From: a virus
IMG/VR virus record: IMGVR_UViG_3300027509_000013
Coordinates: 1 to 64,000 of that record
Reading direction: 5' to 3' (one strand)
Length of the DNA: 64,000 nt
The notes beneath the pieces were generated by a model that was not told the DNA's origin, searched no databases, and saw nothing but the letters and a program-made list of their open reading frames with translations. Shown here in pieces: positions 29,039-36,032 of this stretch (position 1 is the first letter of the stretch; the number at the start of each line of letters is the position of its first letter). The position numbers and the translations under genes were made by a program.

Positions 29039-29294
29039 TAAAGAACAAAAAACGAAAATCAATAACCTATTAAAAGAAGTCGCTACAGACTTTACCTTTA
29101 GAGTTGAAGATAACTGTATTAAAATAAAATGCCGTAAAGTATCAAAGAGATGGATGGACATAGTAATTGATGTTAGTAACATCTTAGATGGAGTGTTTCC
29201 TAATATCGCTAAGATTATCAATACGGAGGGGAACTACTACGTAAAGAAAGTGCCTTTGAATTCACCTAAGAAAAAAGAAAAGCAAACCATTTAA
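29019..29294 (+). CDS. Unknown small basic protein (91 aa)
   Basis: Lysine-rich; the start is ten bases after a leader-motif variant. It ends with AACCATTT, so the stop region doubles as the leader of the next gene. Confidence 0.55.
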   Translation: MNSVKVSKEQKTKINNLLKEVATDFTFRVEDNCIKIKCRKVSKRWMDIVIDVSNILDGVFPNIAKIINTEGNYYVKKVPLNSPKKKEKQTI

Positions 29295-29305
29295 AATTAA
29301 TATTT

Positions 29306-29764
29306 ATGTACTTTAAGGTAAAACCAAATTCAGATACTCACCGTAAGATTGATGAGTACTTTGAGAAAGAAAAAGATGCTCGAGAGAGGTTGAAAGTAAT
29401 CTTAGATGAAATCGGCGCAAAAAGATATGCTGTAGCAGACAACTGGGGATTCAGAACATTTGCTTTTGAATTTAAGGAAAAGCCAAAAGGATTTAAAATC
29501 TATAATAAGCATCGAAACTTATATACTCCTAGAAAGAATAATCCATTAAATTTAAGATTAGAATCATTAGGTTATCCAAGGAGAGATGATCTCAATAAGA
29601 TATTAGGATTCATTGAAGGGCAGGTAGGCAGGGCTATTACTATGAATGCCGGGATATTTAAGGCAGATGAAGTGTACTATGTTACTACTGGTAATGGTAG
29701 CACTGATAATTCTGACTTAATTGAAATACTTACATCAGAATATTTAAAGGCAAAAGGAGAGTAA
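29306..29764 (+). CDS. Unknown protein (152 aa)
   Basis: Preceded by the leader AAACCATTTAAAATTA at 29284-29299. N-terminal helix (KIDEYFEKEKDARERLK), then a mixed domain. No family recognised. Confidence 0.6.
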   Translation: MYFKVKPNSDTHRKIDEYFEKEKDARERLKVILDEIGAKRYAVADNWGFRTFAFEFKEKPKGFKIYNKHRNLYTPRKNNPLNLRLESLGYPRRDDLNKILGFIEGQVGRAITMNAGIFKADEVYYVTTGNGSTDNSDLIEILTSEYLKAKGE

Positions 29765-29766
29765 AT

Positions 29767-30072
29767 ATGAGGAATTATTATAAATGTGGTATATGCGGAA
29801 CATATCATTGGACTGATGGAAATTGTCCTCCTGTGTACGAAGTTAATTATCCTGAATATATGGGAGAGGATGAATGGCATGAAGTCCGAGCGAGTAGTTT
29901 TGAGTCTGCTGCTGAAAAGTATGGGAGATACTATAACCAAGATTTTGAATTAATGAATGAGACTATAGAAGTCCAAGTTAGGTATAAAGATGAGATTCAA
30001 TACTTTAAGGTTTCAGCTGAGCCAGATATTCATTACGCAACACAATCAATTGAAAAATTTACAGAAGAATAA
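29767..30072 (+). CDS. Small protein with N-terminal Cys cluster (101 aa)
   Basis: YKCGICG at the N terminus and a further Cys at GNCPP suggest a small zinc ribbon. The rest is acidic with alternating strands. It starts 2 nt after the preceding stop. Function unknown. Confidence 0.55.
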   Translation: MRNYYKCGICGTYHWTDGNCPPVYEVNYPEYMGEDEWHEVRASSFESAAEKYGRYYNQDFELMNETIEVQVRYKDEIQYFKVSAEPDIHYATQSIEKFTEE

Positions 30073-30074
30073 TC

Positions 30075-30308
30075 ATGGACTCTAAACTAGAAGAAGCAGT
30101 AGATCTCATTTTAGAAATGGGTTACTGCAGTGTATCAGCTATTCAAAGGAATTTAATGCTTGGTTATAATCGAGCATGTGGGATTATTGCTGAAATGGAA
30201 AAGCTAAAAATAGTTGGTCCGGCCAGAGGAACAAGACCTAGGGATGTGCTGATAGTAAGTAAAGACGAATTAGGTGAACTACCCACCCACGCCAGAGGCG
30301 ATGGGTGA
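30075..30308 (+). CDS. Free-standing FtsK-gamma-like winged-helix protein
   Basis: The whole protein (77 aa) matches the gamma domain of FtsK: EEAVDLILEMGYCSVSAIQ, LGYNRACGIIAEMEKLKIVG and TRPRDVLI follow the S-x-S-x2-Q-R ... IGYNRAA-x2-I-E-x-ME ... G-x-REVL pattern. In FtsK this domain reads the KOPS sequences and activates XerD. Here it is separate from any motor. The last ~17 residues are encoded by the end of the TnpB element (ELPTHARGDG), so the native C terminus was replaced on insertion, outside the winged helix. Confidence 0.75.
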   Translation: MDSKLEEAVDLILEMGYCSVSAIQRNLMLGYNRACGIIAEMEKLKIVGPARGTRPRDVLIVSKDELGELPTHARGDG

Positions 30309-30420
30309 GGCTTCAGGAGTCATCACTCCAACTAACGTCGGCAGTTCGTCCTGATTTTCAGTATCTATCCCAGACACCGTTTTATTTAAAGCAAAAGATT
30401 TAATATTTATGGCAGCATTA
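30279..30420 (-). ncRNA. Candidate omega RNA scaffold at the TnpB 3' end
   Basis: By analogy with studied IS200/IS605 elements, the RNA covers the end of tnpB and the right-end hairpin, and its guide is the flanking sequence beyond the element, here inside the FtsK-gamma-like gene. The 5' boundary is a guess. Confidence 0.4.
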
Positions 30421-31451
30421 ACATCACGATCAAGAACAGTAGAGCAACTGTTACAAGTCCACTCTCTATCCGAAAGTTGGAGGTCGTTGTTTATGCTACC
30501 ACAATTTGAGCACGTTTTACTTGAAGGAGCAAATCGACCTATGCGAAGAATATTATTCCCATACCATTCGGCTTTATATTCAAGCATATTCACAAAAGTA
30601 GACCAACTGGCGTCGGTTATCGCTTGTGCTAAGTTGTGGTTCTTAACCATATTTTTTACTGCAAGAGTTTCTAAAGCTATCGTTTGGTTCTCACGAATTA
30701 ACTTAGTCGAAACTTTGTGTAAAAAATCTTTTCTTTTATTTACTACATCTTCATGGAGTTTGGCAAGGCGTAGCCTTGACCTCTTTCCTTTATGTTTTGA
30801 ATACCTACGTTGTGCAAATCTTAATCTAGATTGCGCTTTACGTAAATACGTAGGGTTTTCAAATACTTGGCCATCTGAAGTGATAGCAAAATCTTTAATT
30901 CCAAGATCAATACCTATTGTAGATTCAGATTTTACTTTAGATTTGGCAGGAATCGATTCACCAGTATCGCAGAGGATAGAAGCAAAATACTTACCAGTAG
31001 GAGTTACACTAATAACAGCACTTTTAATTAATCCTTTGGTTGGTCTATGTAGAATTATCTTAATACCTTTCTTTCCAAACTTAGGTATAATCAATCGGTC
31101 TTTTTTTATTTTTAGATACTGCGGTACAGCAAATGATCCTCGATTGGACTTCTTTTTGAATTTAGGAAATCCTTCACCTTTAAAGAACCTTTTAAAAGCA
31201 ATATCCATATTTTGGATTGATTGTCCTAAAGATTGCGAGTTTACTTCTTTTAGAAATTCAAATTCTTTCTTTAAATCTGGGAACTGCTTAATTAAATCGA
31301 ATGCAGATAAATTCACTTTATTTCCTAAGTATGCAGAATTCTTAGTCTCTAAAGCTAGATTATACACTAATCTACAACATCCAATATGTTTATGGATGAG
31401 AACCTTTTGAGATTCAGTAGGATATATTCTGTATTTGAAAGATTTATACAT
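30279..31451 (-). CDS. tnpB: TnpB RNA-guided nuclease (IS200/IS605 family)
   Basis: Full length (390 aa). The RuvC residues are present: D in GIDLGIKDFA, E in IALETLAVKNM, and D in LDRDVNAAIN. The four-Cys zinc ribbon (CSNCG ... CNSCS) lies between the last two. TnpB is a DNA nuclease programmed by an RNA made from the 3' end of its own gene (established for the family). The last ~30 codons, after the zinc ribbon, run through the predicted RNA scaffold. No TnpA is present. It is opposite in direction to the surrounding genes and sits between the FtsK-gamma-like gene and the tmRNA. Confidence 0.9.
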   Translation of the reverse strand: MYKSFKYRIYPTESQKVLIHKHIGCCRLVYNLALETKNSAYLGNKVNLSAFDLIKQFPDLKKEFEFLKEVNSQSLGQSIQNMDIAFKRFFKGEGFPKFKKKSNRGSFAVPQYLKIKKDRLIIPKFGKKGIKIILHRPTKGLIKSAVISVTPTGKYFASILCDTGESIPAKSKVKSESTIGIDLGIKDFAITSDGQVFENPTYLRKAQSRLRFAQRRYSKHKGKRSRLRLAKLHEDVVNKRKDFLHKVSTKLIRENQTIALETLAVKNMVKNHNLAQAITDASWSTFVNMLEYKAEWYGNNILRIGRFAPSSKTCSNCGSINNDLQLSDREWTCNSCSTVLDRDVNAAINIKSFALNKTVSGIDTENQDELPTLVGVMTPEASPIASGVGG

Positions 31452-31518
31452 TAAATATTATAACTATAATGTTTTGAGAAAAGTTTCAGTATCTCAAAAT
31501 TATTTTAAATATAAGATT

Positions 31519-31555
31519 AAAAGGAGTCGTGTAATAAATAAAAAGTTTATATTTG
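31519..31555 (+). promoter_or_regulatory. Promoter of the tmRNA gene
   Basis: TATATTTG at 31548-31555 with an upstream AATAAATAAA tract; the tmRNA 5' end lies 9 nt downstream, a good fit to a -7 box. Confidence 0.75.
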
Positions 31556-31563
31556 TAATATAT

Positions 31564-31937
31564 GGGGGCGAATTGAATCGACTGGAAGCAGTTGGGTGTT
31601 GGTCGTAGCAAGATGGAAACTATCTGTAAAAGTTTCAAACCTTAATTGGAAACGATTATACAAACTCAAGCAAGGATCTCCAGGAGGTTGTTGCAAGTGA
31701 GGCAGATTTCGCGATAGCTGATCTGTTAGAAGGTACTGGCGTTGCCTCTTCATTCGTGAAGGAAAATGCACAGTTGGAGTTAGTCTAACCAAACATCCTG
31801 CATCGGGAGAAATAATAGATGATGGTGGAGCTGCCATTGGCAGCCTTTAGAGGAAAGCTTTATACAAACCTATGCTACTAAAAAGACTGATATTAAACGC
31901 TTAGCAGGACCTCGGGTCGTACCGAGCGCTTCCACGA
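31564..31937 (+). ncRNA. ssrA: tmRNA (trans-translation RNA)
   Basis: The 5' end GGGGGCG (31564-31570) pairs with CGCTTCC (31927-31933) in a 7-bp acceptor stem that keeps the G3-U70 pair required for alanine charging. The 5' domain has GAATCGACTGG, matching the conserved tmRNA GGATTCGAC-GG. The 3' domain has GGAC, then a T arm CTCGG/CCGAG with an unusual 6-nt loop. CCA is not encoded after A73. Length ~371 nt is normal. A tag frame starts around GGA at 31648 (position +85, as expected) but runs 46 codons to TAA at 31786-31788 (begins GNDYTNSSKD, ends AQLELV) and lacks the usual short ...LAA ending. It has its own promoter and terminator. Confidence 0.9.
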
Positions 31938-31938
31938 A

Positions 31939-31967
31939 GCACTCTTTAGCAAATAGCTAGAGAGTGC
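31939..31967 (+). terminator. Terminator of the tmRNA gene
   Basis: GCACTCTTTAGC (31939-31950) pairs with GCTAGAGAGTGC (31956-31967) through 12 bp, closing on a 5-nt loop. The following sequence is only moderately T-rich. Confidence 0.6.
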
Positions 31968-31994
31968 CATTATTCTTAATTAAATCATATTATT

Positions 31995-32228
31995 ATGCCA
32001 AAAAAAATGGGTAAAAAAACATCTTATGGTAAAGATGTAAAAGGAGCTGAGAAGAGAGGAACAGGAGGTGGAGCGAGAAGAAAGATTGCATCTTTAATGA
32101 AGAAAGGATGGACACAATCTAAAATCGGTAAAAGAGTCGGTAGATCAGCTAGTACTATCTCTCAAATTCACACAGGAGCAATTCAGGATGTACCTGCAGG
32201 TCTCGCTGCTAAGCTAAGAAAGATTTAA
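31995..32228 (+). CDS. Small basic helix-turn-helix protein
   Basis: The first 30 residues are K/G/R-rich and disordered. Residues ~30-75 form an HTH (SLMKKGWTQSKIGKRVGRSASTISQI). It would bind DNA and may be a phage regulator. A 14-bp inverted repeat lies 20 nt after the stop and could be its operator (inference). Leader TTAATTAAATCATATTATT precedes the ATG. Confidence 0.7.
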   Translation: MPKKMGKKTSYGKDVKGAEKRGTGGGARRKIASLMKKGWTQSKIGKRVGRSASTISQIHTGAIQDVPAGLAAKLRKI

Positions 32229-32229
32229 A

Positions 32230-32328
32230 GTGACTTTAGATCAAAGATTAATGGAGTCTAAGCAAATATGGTTAGACTCCATTAAAAAATACAAACCATA
32301 TAAAGTGAGATCAGTAATAAGTAATTAA
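32230..32328 (+). CDS. Possible small ORF (32 aa from GTG, 25 aa from ATG 32251)
   Basis: Open frame beginning 1 nt after the HTH gene. It contains the inverted repeat TTAATGGAGTCTAA / TTAGACTCCATTAA (32248-32261 and 32272-32285), so it may be coding, an operator, or both. Weak evidence. Confidence 0.25.
   Translation: MTLDQRLMESKQIWLDSIKKYKPYKVRSVISN
32248..32285. promoter_or_regulatory. 14-bp perfect inverted repeat, possible operator or terminator
   Basis: Arms TTAATGGAGTCTAA and TTAGACTCCATTAA with a 10-nt spacer, just downstream of an HTH-protein gene. No T-tract follows on the plus strand, so an operator is at least as likely as a terminator. Confidence 0.5.
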
Positions 32329-32345
32329 TAACCATTTAAAATCAA
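32329..32345 (+). promoter_or_regulatory. Leader motif before the PAPS-reductase-like gene
   Basis: ATAACCATTTAAAATCA, the conserved leader, lies ~25 nt before the proposed AUA start; in-frame ATA/ATC codons also occur right after it. Confidence 0.45.
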
Positions 32346-32369
32346 ATAATAATCAAATCAACAACAACA

Positions 32370-33224
32370 ATATCTAATTTAAAAAAAGAGAATGTTTTTG
32401 TATCGTTTTCAGGAGGTAGAACATCAGCTTATATGTGCCAGTATTTGCTTAAAAATCATCCTGATAATAACTATCAATTTTTATTTGCTAATACAGGTAA
32501 AGAAAAGAAAGAGACTTTAGATTTTGTACATAATTGTGATGTGGAAATGGGGCTTAATTTATCTTGGATAGAGTATGATCCCCAAGACGAATATGGAAAG
32601 AAAAACTGGTTTAAATTAGTTGACTATGAAACTGCTTCAAGAAATGGAGAGCCATTTGCTAAATTCATAAAGAAGGAAAGAATACCTAATTCGGCATACC
32701 CTAATTGTAGTGGTAGACTTAAATCTTTACCAATGCATAATTATATAAAATATCACCTTAAATGGGAAGATTATTATACATGTATAGGTATCAGATATGA
32801 TGAAAGGAAAAGGGTTAGAAATTGGGTTAAAGCTAATGAGAAAAAATACTTATATCCTTTAATAACTGATCATCGAATTGATGAAATGTTTGTAAGGAAT
32901 TATTGGGCCAAACAAGATTATGATTTGAACTTGAAAGATTATCAAGGTAATTGTGATTTTTGTTACAAAAAATCATTTAGAAAACTACTTACTTTAGCAA
33001 GTGAAGATCCAGATGGTTTAGATTGGTGGTCAGAAATGGAGGAAAAACACGGTGACGGATATACTTTCTTTAGGGATAATATTAGTGCAAATGAAATAAG
33101 AGAGTTATCTAAAAATAAGAGATTTGAAAAAGTTAAGGACTTACATCAACAAAGAAATATCAGTAATTATTTGTTCGATATGGATGCAGAAGCCACTTGT
33201 TTCTGTAACTTAGATGAATATTAA
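32370..33224 (+). CDS. PAPS-reductase-like PP-loop protein without an AUG start
   Basis: The first ATG in frame (32433) falls after the PP-loop, whose motif FSFSGGRTSA-type sequence (SFSGGRTSAY) is encoded at 32403-32432. The frame is open back to a TAA at 32337 with no ATG, GTG or TTG. The ATA at 32370 (ATA TCT AAT TTA AAA AAA GAG AAT GTT) sits where homologues start, so an AUA start or an ATG-to-ATA mutation is the best reading. The family activates ATP-like nucleotides in sulphate reduction or base modification; in phages members (DndC/QueC-like) often act in DNA modification. C-terminal Cys pairs (NCDFCYKK, CFC) may hold a cluster or zinc. 284 aa from the ATA. Confidence 0.7.
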   Translation: MSNLKKENVFVSFSGGRTSAYMCQYLLKNHPDNNYQFLFANTGKEKKETLDFVHNCDVEMGLNLSWIEYDPQDEYGKKNWFKLVDYETASRNGEPFAKFIKKERIPNSAYPNCSGRLKSLPMHNYIKYHLKWEDYYTCIGIRYDERKRVRNWVKANEKKYLYPLITDHRIDEMFVRNYWAKQDYDLNLKDYQGNCDFCYKKSFRKLLTLASEDPDGLDWWSEMEEKHGDGYTFFRDNISANEIRELSKNKRFEKVKDLHQQRNISNYLFDMDAEATCFCNLDEY

Positions 33225-33247
33225 TAACCATTTAAAATCATAAATCA

Positions 33248-33607
33248 ATGGATTTATTTAATCAACAAATTGCAAGACAAAACGCAGAAGAAGGAATCGC
33301 TAGAGCCGTTGGCCATGCCAATAAGGTAAGCGAGAAATGGTCAGTTAGAGTAAAGAAACTCTTTCACCAGTATCTGATTCAAACACCAGGAGAATTCTTT
33401 ATGGAAGACTTTCGAGTGTTTGCAAAGGGAAGGATAGAAGATCCACCAAGCAATAGAGCCTTTGGAGGTGTGTCTAGGTCATTTTCTCATAAAGGGTATA
33501 TTACTAGAATTAGAATAGATAAAACAACTGGGATAACTGCTCATGGGGCAAATGCAACAGTTTGGCAGCGAACACCAAAATTCATTGAGGAATGCCGGAA
33601 TAAATGA
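33248..33607 (+). CDS. Small phage protein of winged-helix appearance (119 aa)
   Basis: It has GIARAVGHANKVSEKWSVRV, then PGEFFMEDFRVFAKG and AFGGVSRSFSHKGYITRI, the pattern of a family of small phage proteins annotated only as hypothetical, with a winged-helix-like middle part. Preceded by the leader AACCATTTAAAATCA (33226-33240). DNA binding is inferred. Confidence 0.55.
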   Translation: MDLFNQQIARQNAEEGIARAVGHANKVSEKWSVRVKKLFHQYLIQTPGEFFMEDFRVFAKGRIEDPPSNRAFGGVSRSFSHKGYITRIRIDKTTGITAHGANATVWQRTPKFIEECRNK

Positions 33608-33626
33608 CCGTAGGGAATTGAGTATT

Positions 33627-33734
33627 ATGAAACATGAACTGAGTCCTCTTTATGTCAAAGAAAACAAATTAGAAAGGCTAAAAATCAGATTAAAGAAACT
33701 GGAAATAGCGATTATCACTCGTCTCATTGCGTAG
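33627..33734 (+). CDS. Small ORF (35 aa)
   Basis: ATG at 33627, 19 nt after the preceding stop. Lysine/leucine-rich amphipathic helix. Its stop lies inside hairpin 33711-33763. Weak support. Confidence 0.35.
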   Translation: MKHELSPLYVKENKLERLKIRLKKLEIAIITRLIA

Positions 33735-33763
33735 GCTTTGAGATGGGCGATATGAGTGATAAT
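33711..33763 (+). repeat. Hairpin element 1 of the mini-ORF array
   Basis: ATTATCACTC (33711-33720) and GAGTGATAAT (33754-33763) are a perfect 10-bp stem. The loop carries GTCTCA...TGAGAT and GTAGGCTTTGAGA. Confidence 0.7.
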
Positions 33764-33833
33764 GGATTGAGTGCATACGTCTTCTTTTTCTTCCTGCGGG
33801 GAGGGCATTACTTAAACTAAAATATTTATTAAA

Positions 33834-34139
33834 ATGACAATACTATTAGAAGACAGAATCAATAAGATATTCGATGAATTATACGAGATCAGATATAGCG
33901 AAGTAGAAGCTGACAAATATTACATACAAATAGATGTGTGGGACAAAAAAAGCCAAAGTGTACACTCATCATTACTTACAAGGCAAAAAGAGAATCTTTA
34001 TCTATCTGAGGTCAAGGCTCAAGTAATAATACAGGCTTGTGGATTTGTAATAGATAAGTACGAAAGAATGAAACACGAGAAACAATCTTCTATAAACGCA
34101 ATAAAAAAAGCGTTGGCAAAAGAGGAAGAAAAAATATGA
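33834..34139 (+). CDS. Unknown helical protein (101 aa)
   Basis: Charged, helical, with a K/E-rich C terminus. Leader TAAAATATTTATTAAA before the ATG. One of the small genes separated by hairpins. Confidence 0.55.
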   Translation: MTILLEDRINKIFDELYEIRYSEVEADKYYIQIDVWDKKSQSVHSSLLTRQKENLYLSEVKAQVIIQACGFVIDKYERMKHEKQSSINAIKKALAKEEEKI

Positions 34140-34147
34140 CGTTATGC

Positions 34148-34188
34148 ACTCTATTATCAGTAAGCGAAGGGATTGAGTATAATGGAGT
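34148..34188 (+). repeat. Hairpin element 2 of the mini-ORF array
   Basis: ACTCTATTAT pairs with ATAATGGAGT (one T-G pair) around a 21-nt loop. Confidence 0.55.
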
Positions 34189-34230
34189 AGCCGATATGTG
34201 GAGTTTATTTTTTTTAATTGAGCAGAGCAA

Positions 34231-34464
34231 ATGACAGACAAATCATTCTTACAAAGCAAATGGAAGCCTTTCGAGATAGTTAGGTTTAAATGCAGTCACT
34301 TCAATAGAGAAATAGAAGCCATCATAGTGGGGATGGATTTTGAAGATAGAACATTCAATATTAGACCACTGGATGTAGAAATGTATGAAGATGAATTAGT
34401 GACAGTAAATATGAGCGAAATAAAACGTGGAGGCATACCAAAGCTGAGGGTGGTAAAAAAATAA
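34231..34464 (+). CDS. Unknown small protein (77 aa)
   Basis: Alternating strands suggest a small beta-barrel (FEIVRFKCSHFNREIEAIIV). Function unknown. Confidence 0.55.
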   Translation: MTDKSFLQSKWKPFEIVRFKCSHFNREIEAIIVGMDFEDRTFNIRPLDVEMYEDELVTVNMSEIKRGGIPKLRVVKK

Positions 34465-34481
34465 ATTCCATCATATCGGCT

Positions 34482-34540
34482 TATTATGTGGAGTCCGTAG
34501 GATTACACCATAATAGAAAATGATAACGATAGTCGCTATC
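34482..34540 (+). repeat. Hairpin element 3 of the mini-ORF array
   Basis: TATTATG (34482-34488) pairs with CATAATA (34509-34515), with inner GTG/CAC and TCC/GGA pairs; a second hairpin GATAG-TCG-CTATC follows at 34528-34540. Confidence 0.5.
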
Positions 34541-34583
34541 ATCAAATGGAAAACAAATCTTAAACAACAGTAAAATATAAAGA

Positions 34584-34850
34584 ATGAAATACTTAAAATC
34601 AATATCCACAAAAGCGATTATCTGTTATCTATTGTTATCTATAGTATCCTGCTCAAATGTTTGTTTAAACCCCGACTGCCGTTTTGAGCAATTGGAAGCC
34701 CCAATTACATTGACATCTAAAAGCTTCAATACAATAATCCTGACGGACAGCAATGGTAAAATATGGCAATCATCAACGGGCTGGAATATTGCTCAAAACA
34801 TTCTAACAGATGGATATCAAATCGGAGATACAATAGGATATTATAGATAA
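34584..34850 (+). CDS. Small predicted lipoprotein (88 aa)
   Basis: A signal peptide with K residues, a hydrophobic core and a lipobox (LLLSIVSC) ends at Cys 23. The mature part is ~65 aa with a further Cys pair. It would be anchored in a membrane of the infected cell, where superinfection exclusion is one possible role (inference). Confidence 0.65.
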   Translation: MKYLKSISTKAIICYLLLSIVSCSNVCLNPDCRFEQLEAPITLTSKSFNTIILTDSNGKIWQSSTGWNIAQNILTDGYQIGDTIGYYR

Positions 34851-34964
34851 TGGGCGTCGCGTATGCGACTGTTTGAATTGCGTCATACGCGTAATTATCC
34901 TCTGCGGTCACGCTGCGACGCCCATTATCCACCACAACAGGTCATCAGACCGTGGTGGATAATG
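34847..34964 (+). repeat. Structured direct repeat, copy 1 (118 nt)
   Basis: Nearly identical to 35651-35766. It folds as a 14-bp stem (ATAATGGGCGTCGC / GCGACGCCCATTAT) enclosing GCGTATGCGAC / GCGTCATACGC arms, followed by a second 12-bp stem ATTATCCACCAC / GTGGTGGATAAT. The middle ATTAT is shared by both stems. It starts in the last codons of the lipoprotein gene. Confidence 0.85.
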
Positions 34965-34970
34965 GAAAAT

Positions 34971-35006
34971 GATATACGATGCGACTGAAAGGAGTAGCGT
35001 TATATC
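34971..35006 (+). repeat. Hairpin element following repeat copy 1
   Basis: GATATACG (34971-34978) pairs with CGTTATATC (34998-35006) with one bulged base. Confidence 0.4.
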
Positions 35007-35059
35007 TATAATTATCTGATGGAACGAAGTGAAATGAACTGTTAAAATAAATCAAAATC

Positions 35060-35371
35060 ATGTACAATAAAGACTTAATCGAAGTACGACAAAAAGCAAT
35101 TCTTAACGAAGATACTTCATGTGTACGAAAGTTAGAAAATGTAGGTAGACTTAAAGGAGGTGCTACCATAGGAATCAAGTGGAAAGACTACGATCAGAGT
35201 GACATAGGTTACTTATTCCAAATGCCAGAAATGGAAGATGATGTATATGACTACTATATTCATGTACCACAACCACAGAATCCAATCGGAATGGACACTG
35301 CACCTCCTGTATGGACTCACTTAATAGAATTGCTTTCTAACGAGATGGTTGTTAAAATCACGGTGCTTTGA
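35060..35371 (+). CDS. Unknown protein (103 aa)
   Basis: Preceded by an AAATCAAAATC leader. Mixed acidic protein with aromatic-rich segment DDVYDYYIHVPQPQN. No family recognised. Confidence 0.55.
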   Translation: MYNKDLIEVRQKAILNEDTSCVRKLENVGRLKGGATIGIKWKDYDQSDIGYLFQMPEMEDDVYDYYIHVPQPQNPIGMDTAPPVWTHLIELLSNEMVVKITVL

Positions 35372-35449
35372 TTTATTTTAATTGCAGATAATGAAAAATG
35401 ATAACTCTCGTCTATCTCGTGTGGGTGGGCGAACTAACTATAAATAAAA

Positions 35450-35590
35450 ATGAAGATTACAATATCGATAATGTATATAATAAGCGGAACACTATTCTTT
35501 CTTGCAGACAATATAGGACTAAGCGTAGCCTGTTGTGGTATGTCAATATGGTATGGATACGAAGCTGAAAGAGGGATGAGAGATATATGA
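35450..35590 (+). CDS. Small membrane protein (46 aa)
   Basis: ATG 35450, TGA 35588-35590. One or two hydrophobic segments (ISIMYIISGTLFFLA, IGLSVACCGMSIWYG). A-rich leader TATAAATAAAA. It lies between hairpins. Confidence 0.5.
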   Translation: MKITISIMYIISGTLFFLADNIGLSVACCGMSIWYGYEAERGMRDI

Positions 35591-35603
35591 GATGTTATCT
35601 ATT

Positions 35604-35655
35604 ATTATACAGAGTCCTATGGGTGGGCTTTGTGTAGTGCTGGATTCTGTATAAT
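35604..35655 (+). repeat. Hairpin element abutting repeat copy 2
   Basis: ATTATACAGAGTCC (35604-35617) pairs with GGATTCTGTATAAT (35642-35655) with one G-T pair. Its 3' arm shares ATAAT with the 5' arm of repeat copy 2. Confidence 0.7.
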
Positions 35656-35766
35656 GGGCGTCGCGTATGCGACTGTTTGAATTGCGTCATACGCGTAATT
35701 ATCCTCTGCGGTCACGCTGCGACGCCCATTATCCACCACGCGGTCATCAGACCGTGGTGGATAATG
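35651..35766 (+). repeat. Structured direct repeat, copy 2 (116 nt)
   Basis: Identical to copy 1 except for a 2-nt length change in the loop of the second stem (ACAACAGG versus ACGCGG). Stem arms: 35651-35664 with 35719-35732, then 35728-35739 with 35754-35765. Confidence 0.85.
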
Positions 35767-35834
35767 TAGTTGTGATAAGATGAGTTAAATCCTACCTTGA
35801 GGGTAGGCAAATTAGTAAACAATAAATTAGAAAT

Positions 35835-36032
35835 ATGAAAGTATACAAAGCATTACAATACTCAATATTAAAACTTGGTCCAATACCAATAGAATTTCAA
35901 GAAGAAGCTATTTTTCACACAGCTACAGACTTATTAGAGGTAGAACTTAATTTAGACTTTTCAAGATTTGAGCAACTTATAGACGACGAATGGATATTAT
36001 TAGAGGACTTGAAAAAACGAAGAACTTTATAG
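35835..36032 (+). CDS. Unknown small acidic protein (65 aa)
   Basis: Helical, acidic; leader AATAAATTAGAAAT precedes the ATG. No motif. Confidence 0.5.
   Translation: MKVYKALQYSILKLGPIPIEFQEEAIFHTATDLLEVELNLDFSRFEQLIDDEWILLEDLKKRRTL

Larger units (their letters stand above)
30279..31500 (-). mobile_element. TnpB-only IS200/IS605-type element
   Basis: Subterminal hairpins mark both ends: right-end CCCACGCC at 30286-30293 with GGCG-A-TGGG at 30297-30305, and left-end TTTTGAGA at 31472-31479 with TCTCAAAA at 31492-31499. There are no terminal inverted repeats or target duplication, as expected for this family. Exact cleavage sites are not determined. Confidence 0.7.

Noticed and set aside
30409-31410. 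333-codon plus-strand frame opposite tnpB
   Set aside because: It is a mirror frame of a well-supported TnpB; the translated sequence shows no domain.
31547-31837. 96-codon minus-strand frame over the tmRNA
   Set aside because: The region is explained by the tmRNA with its own promoter and terminator.
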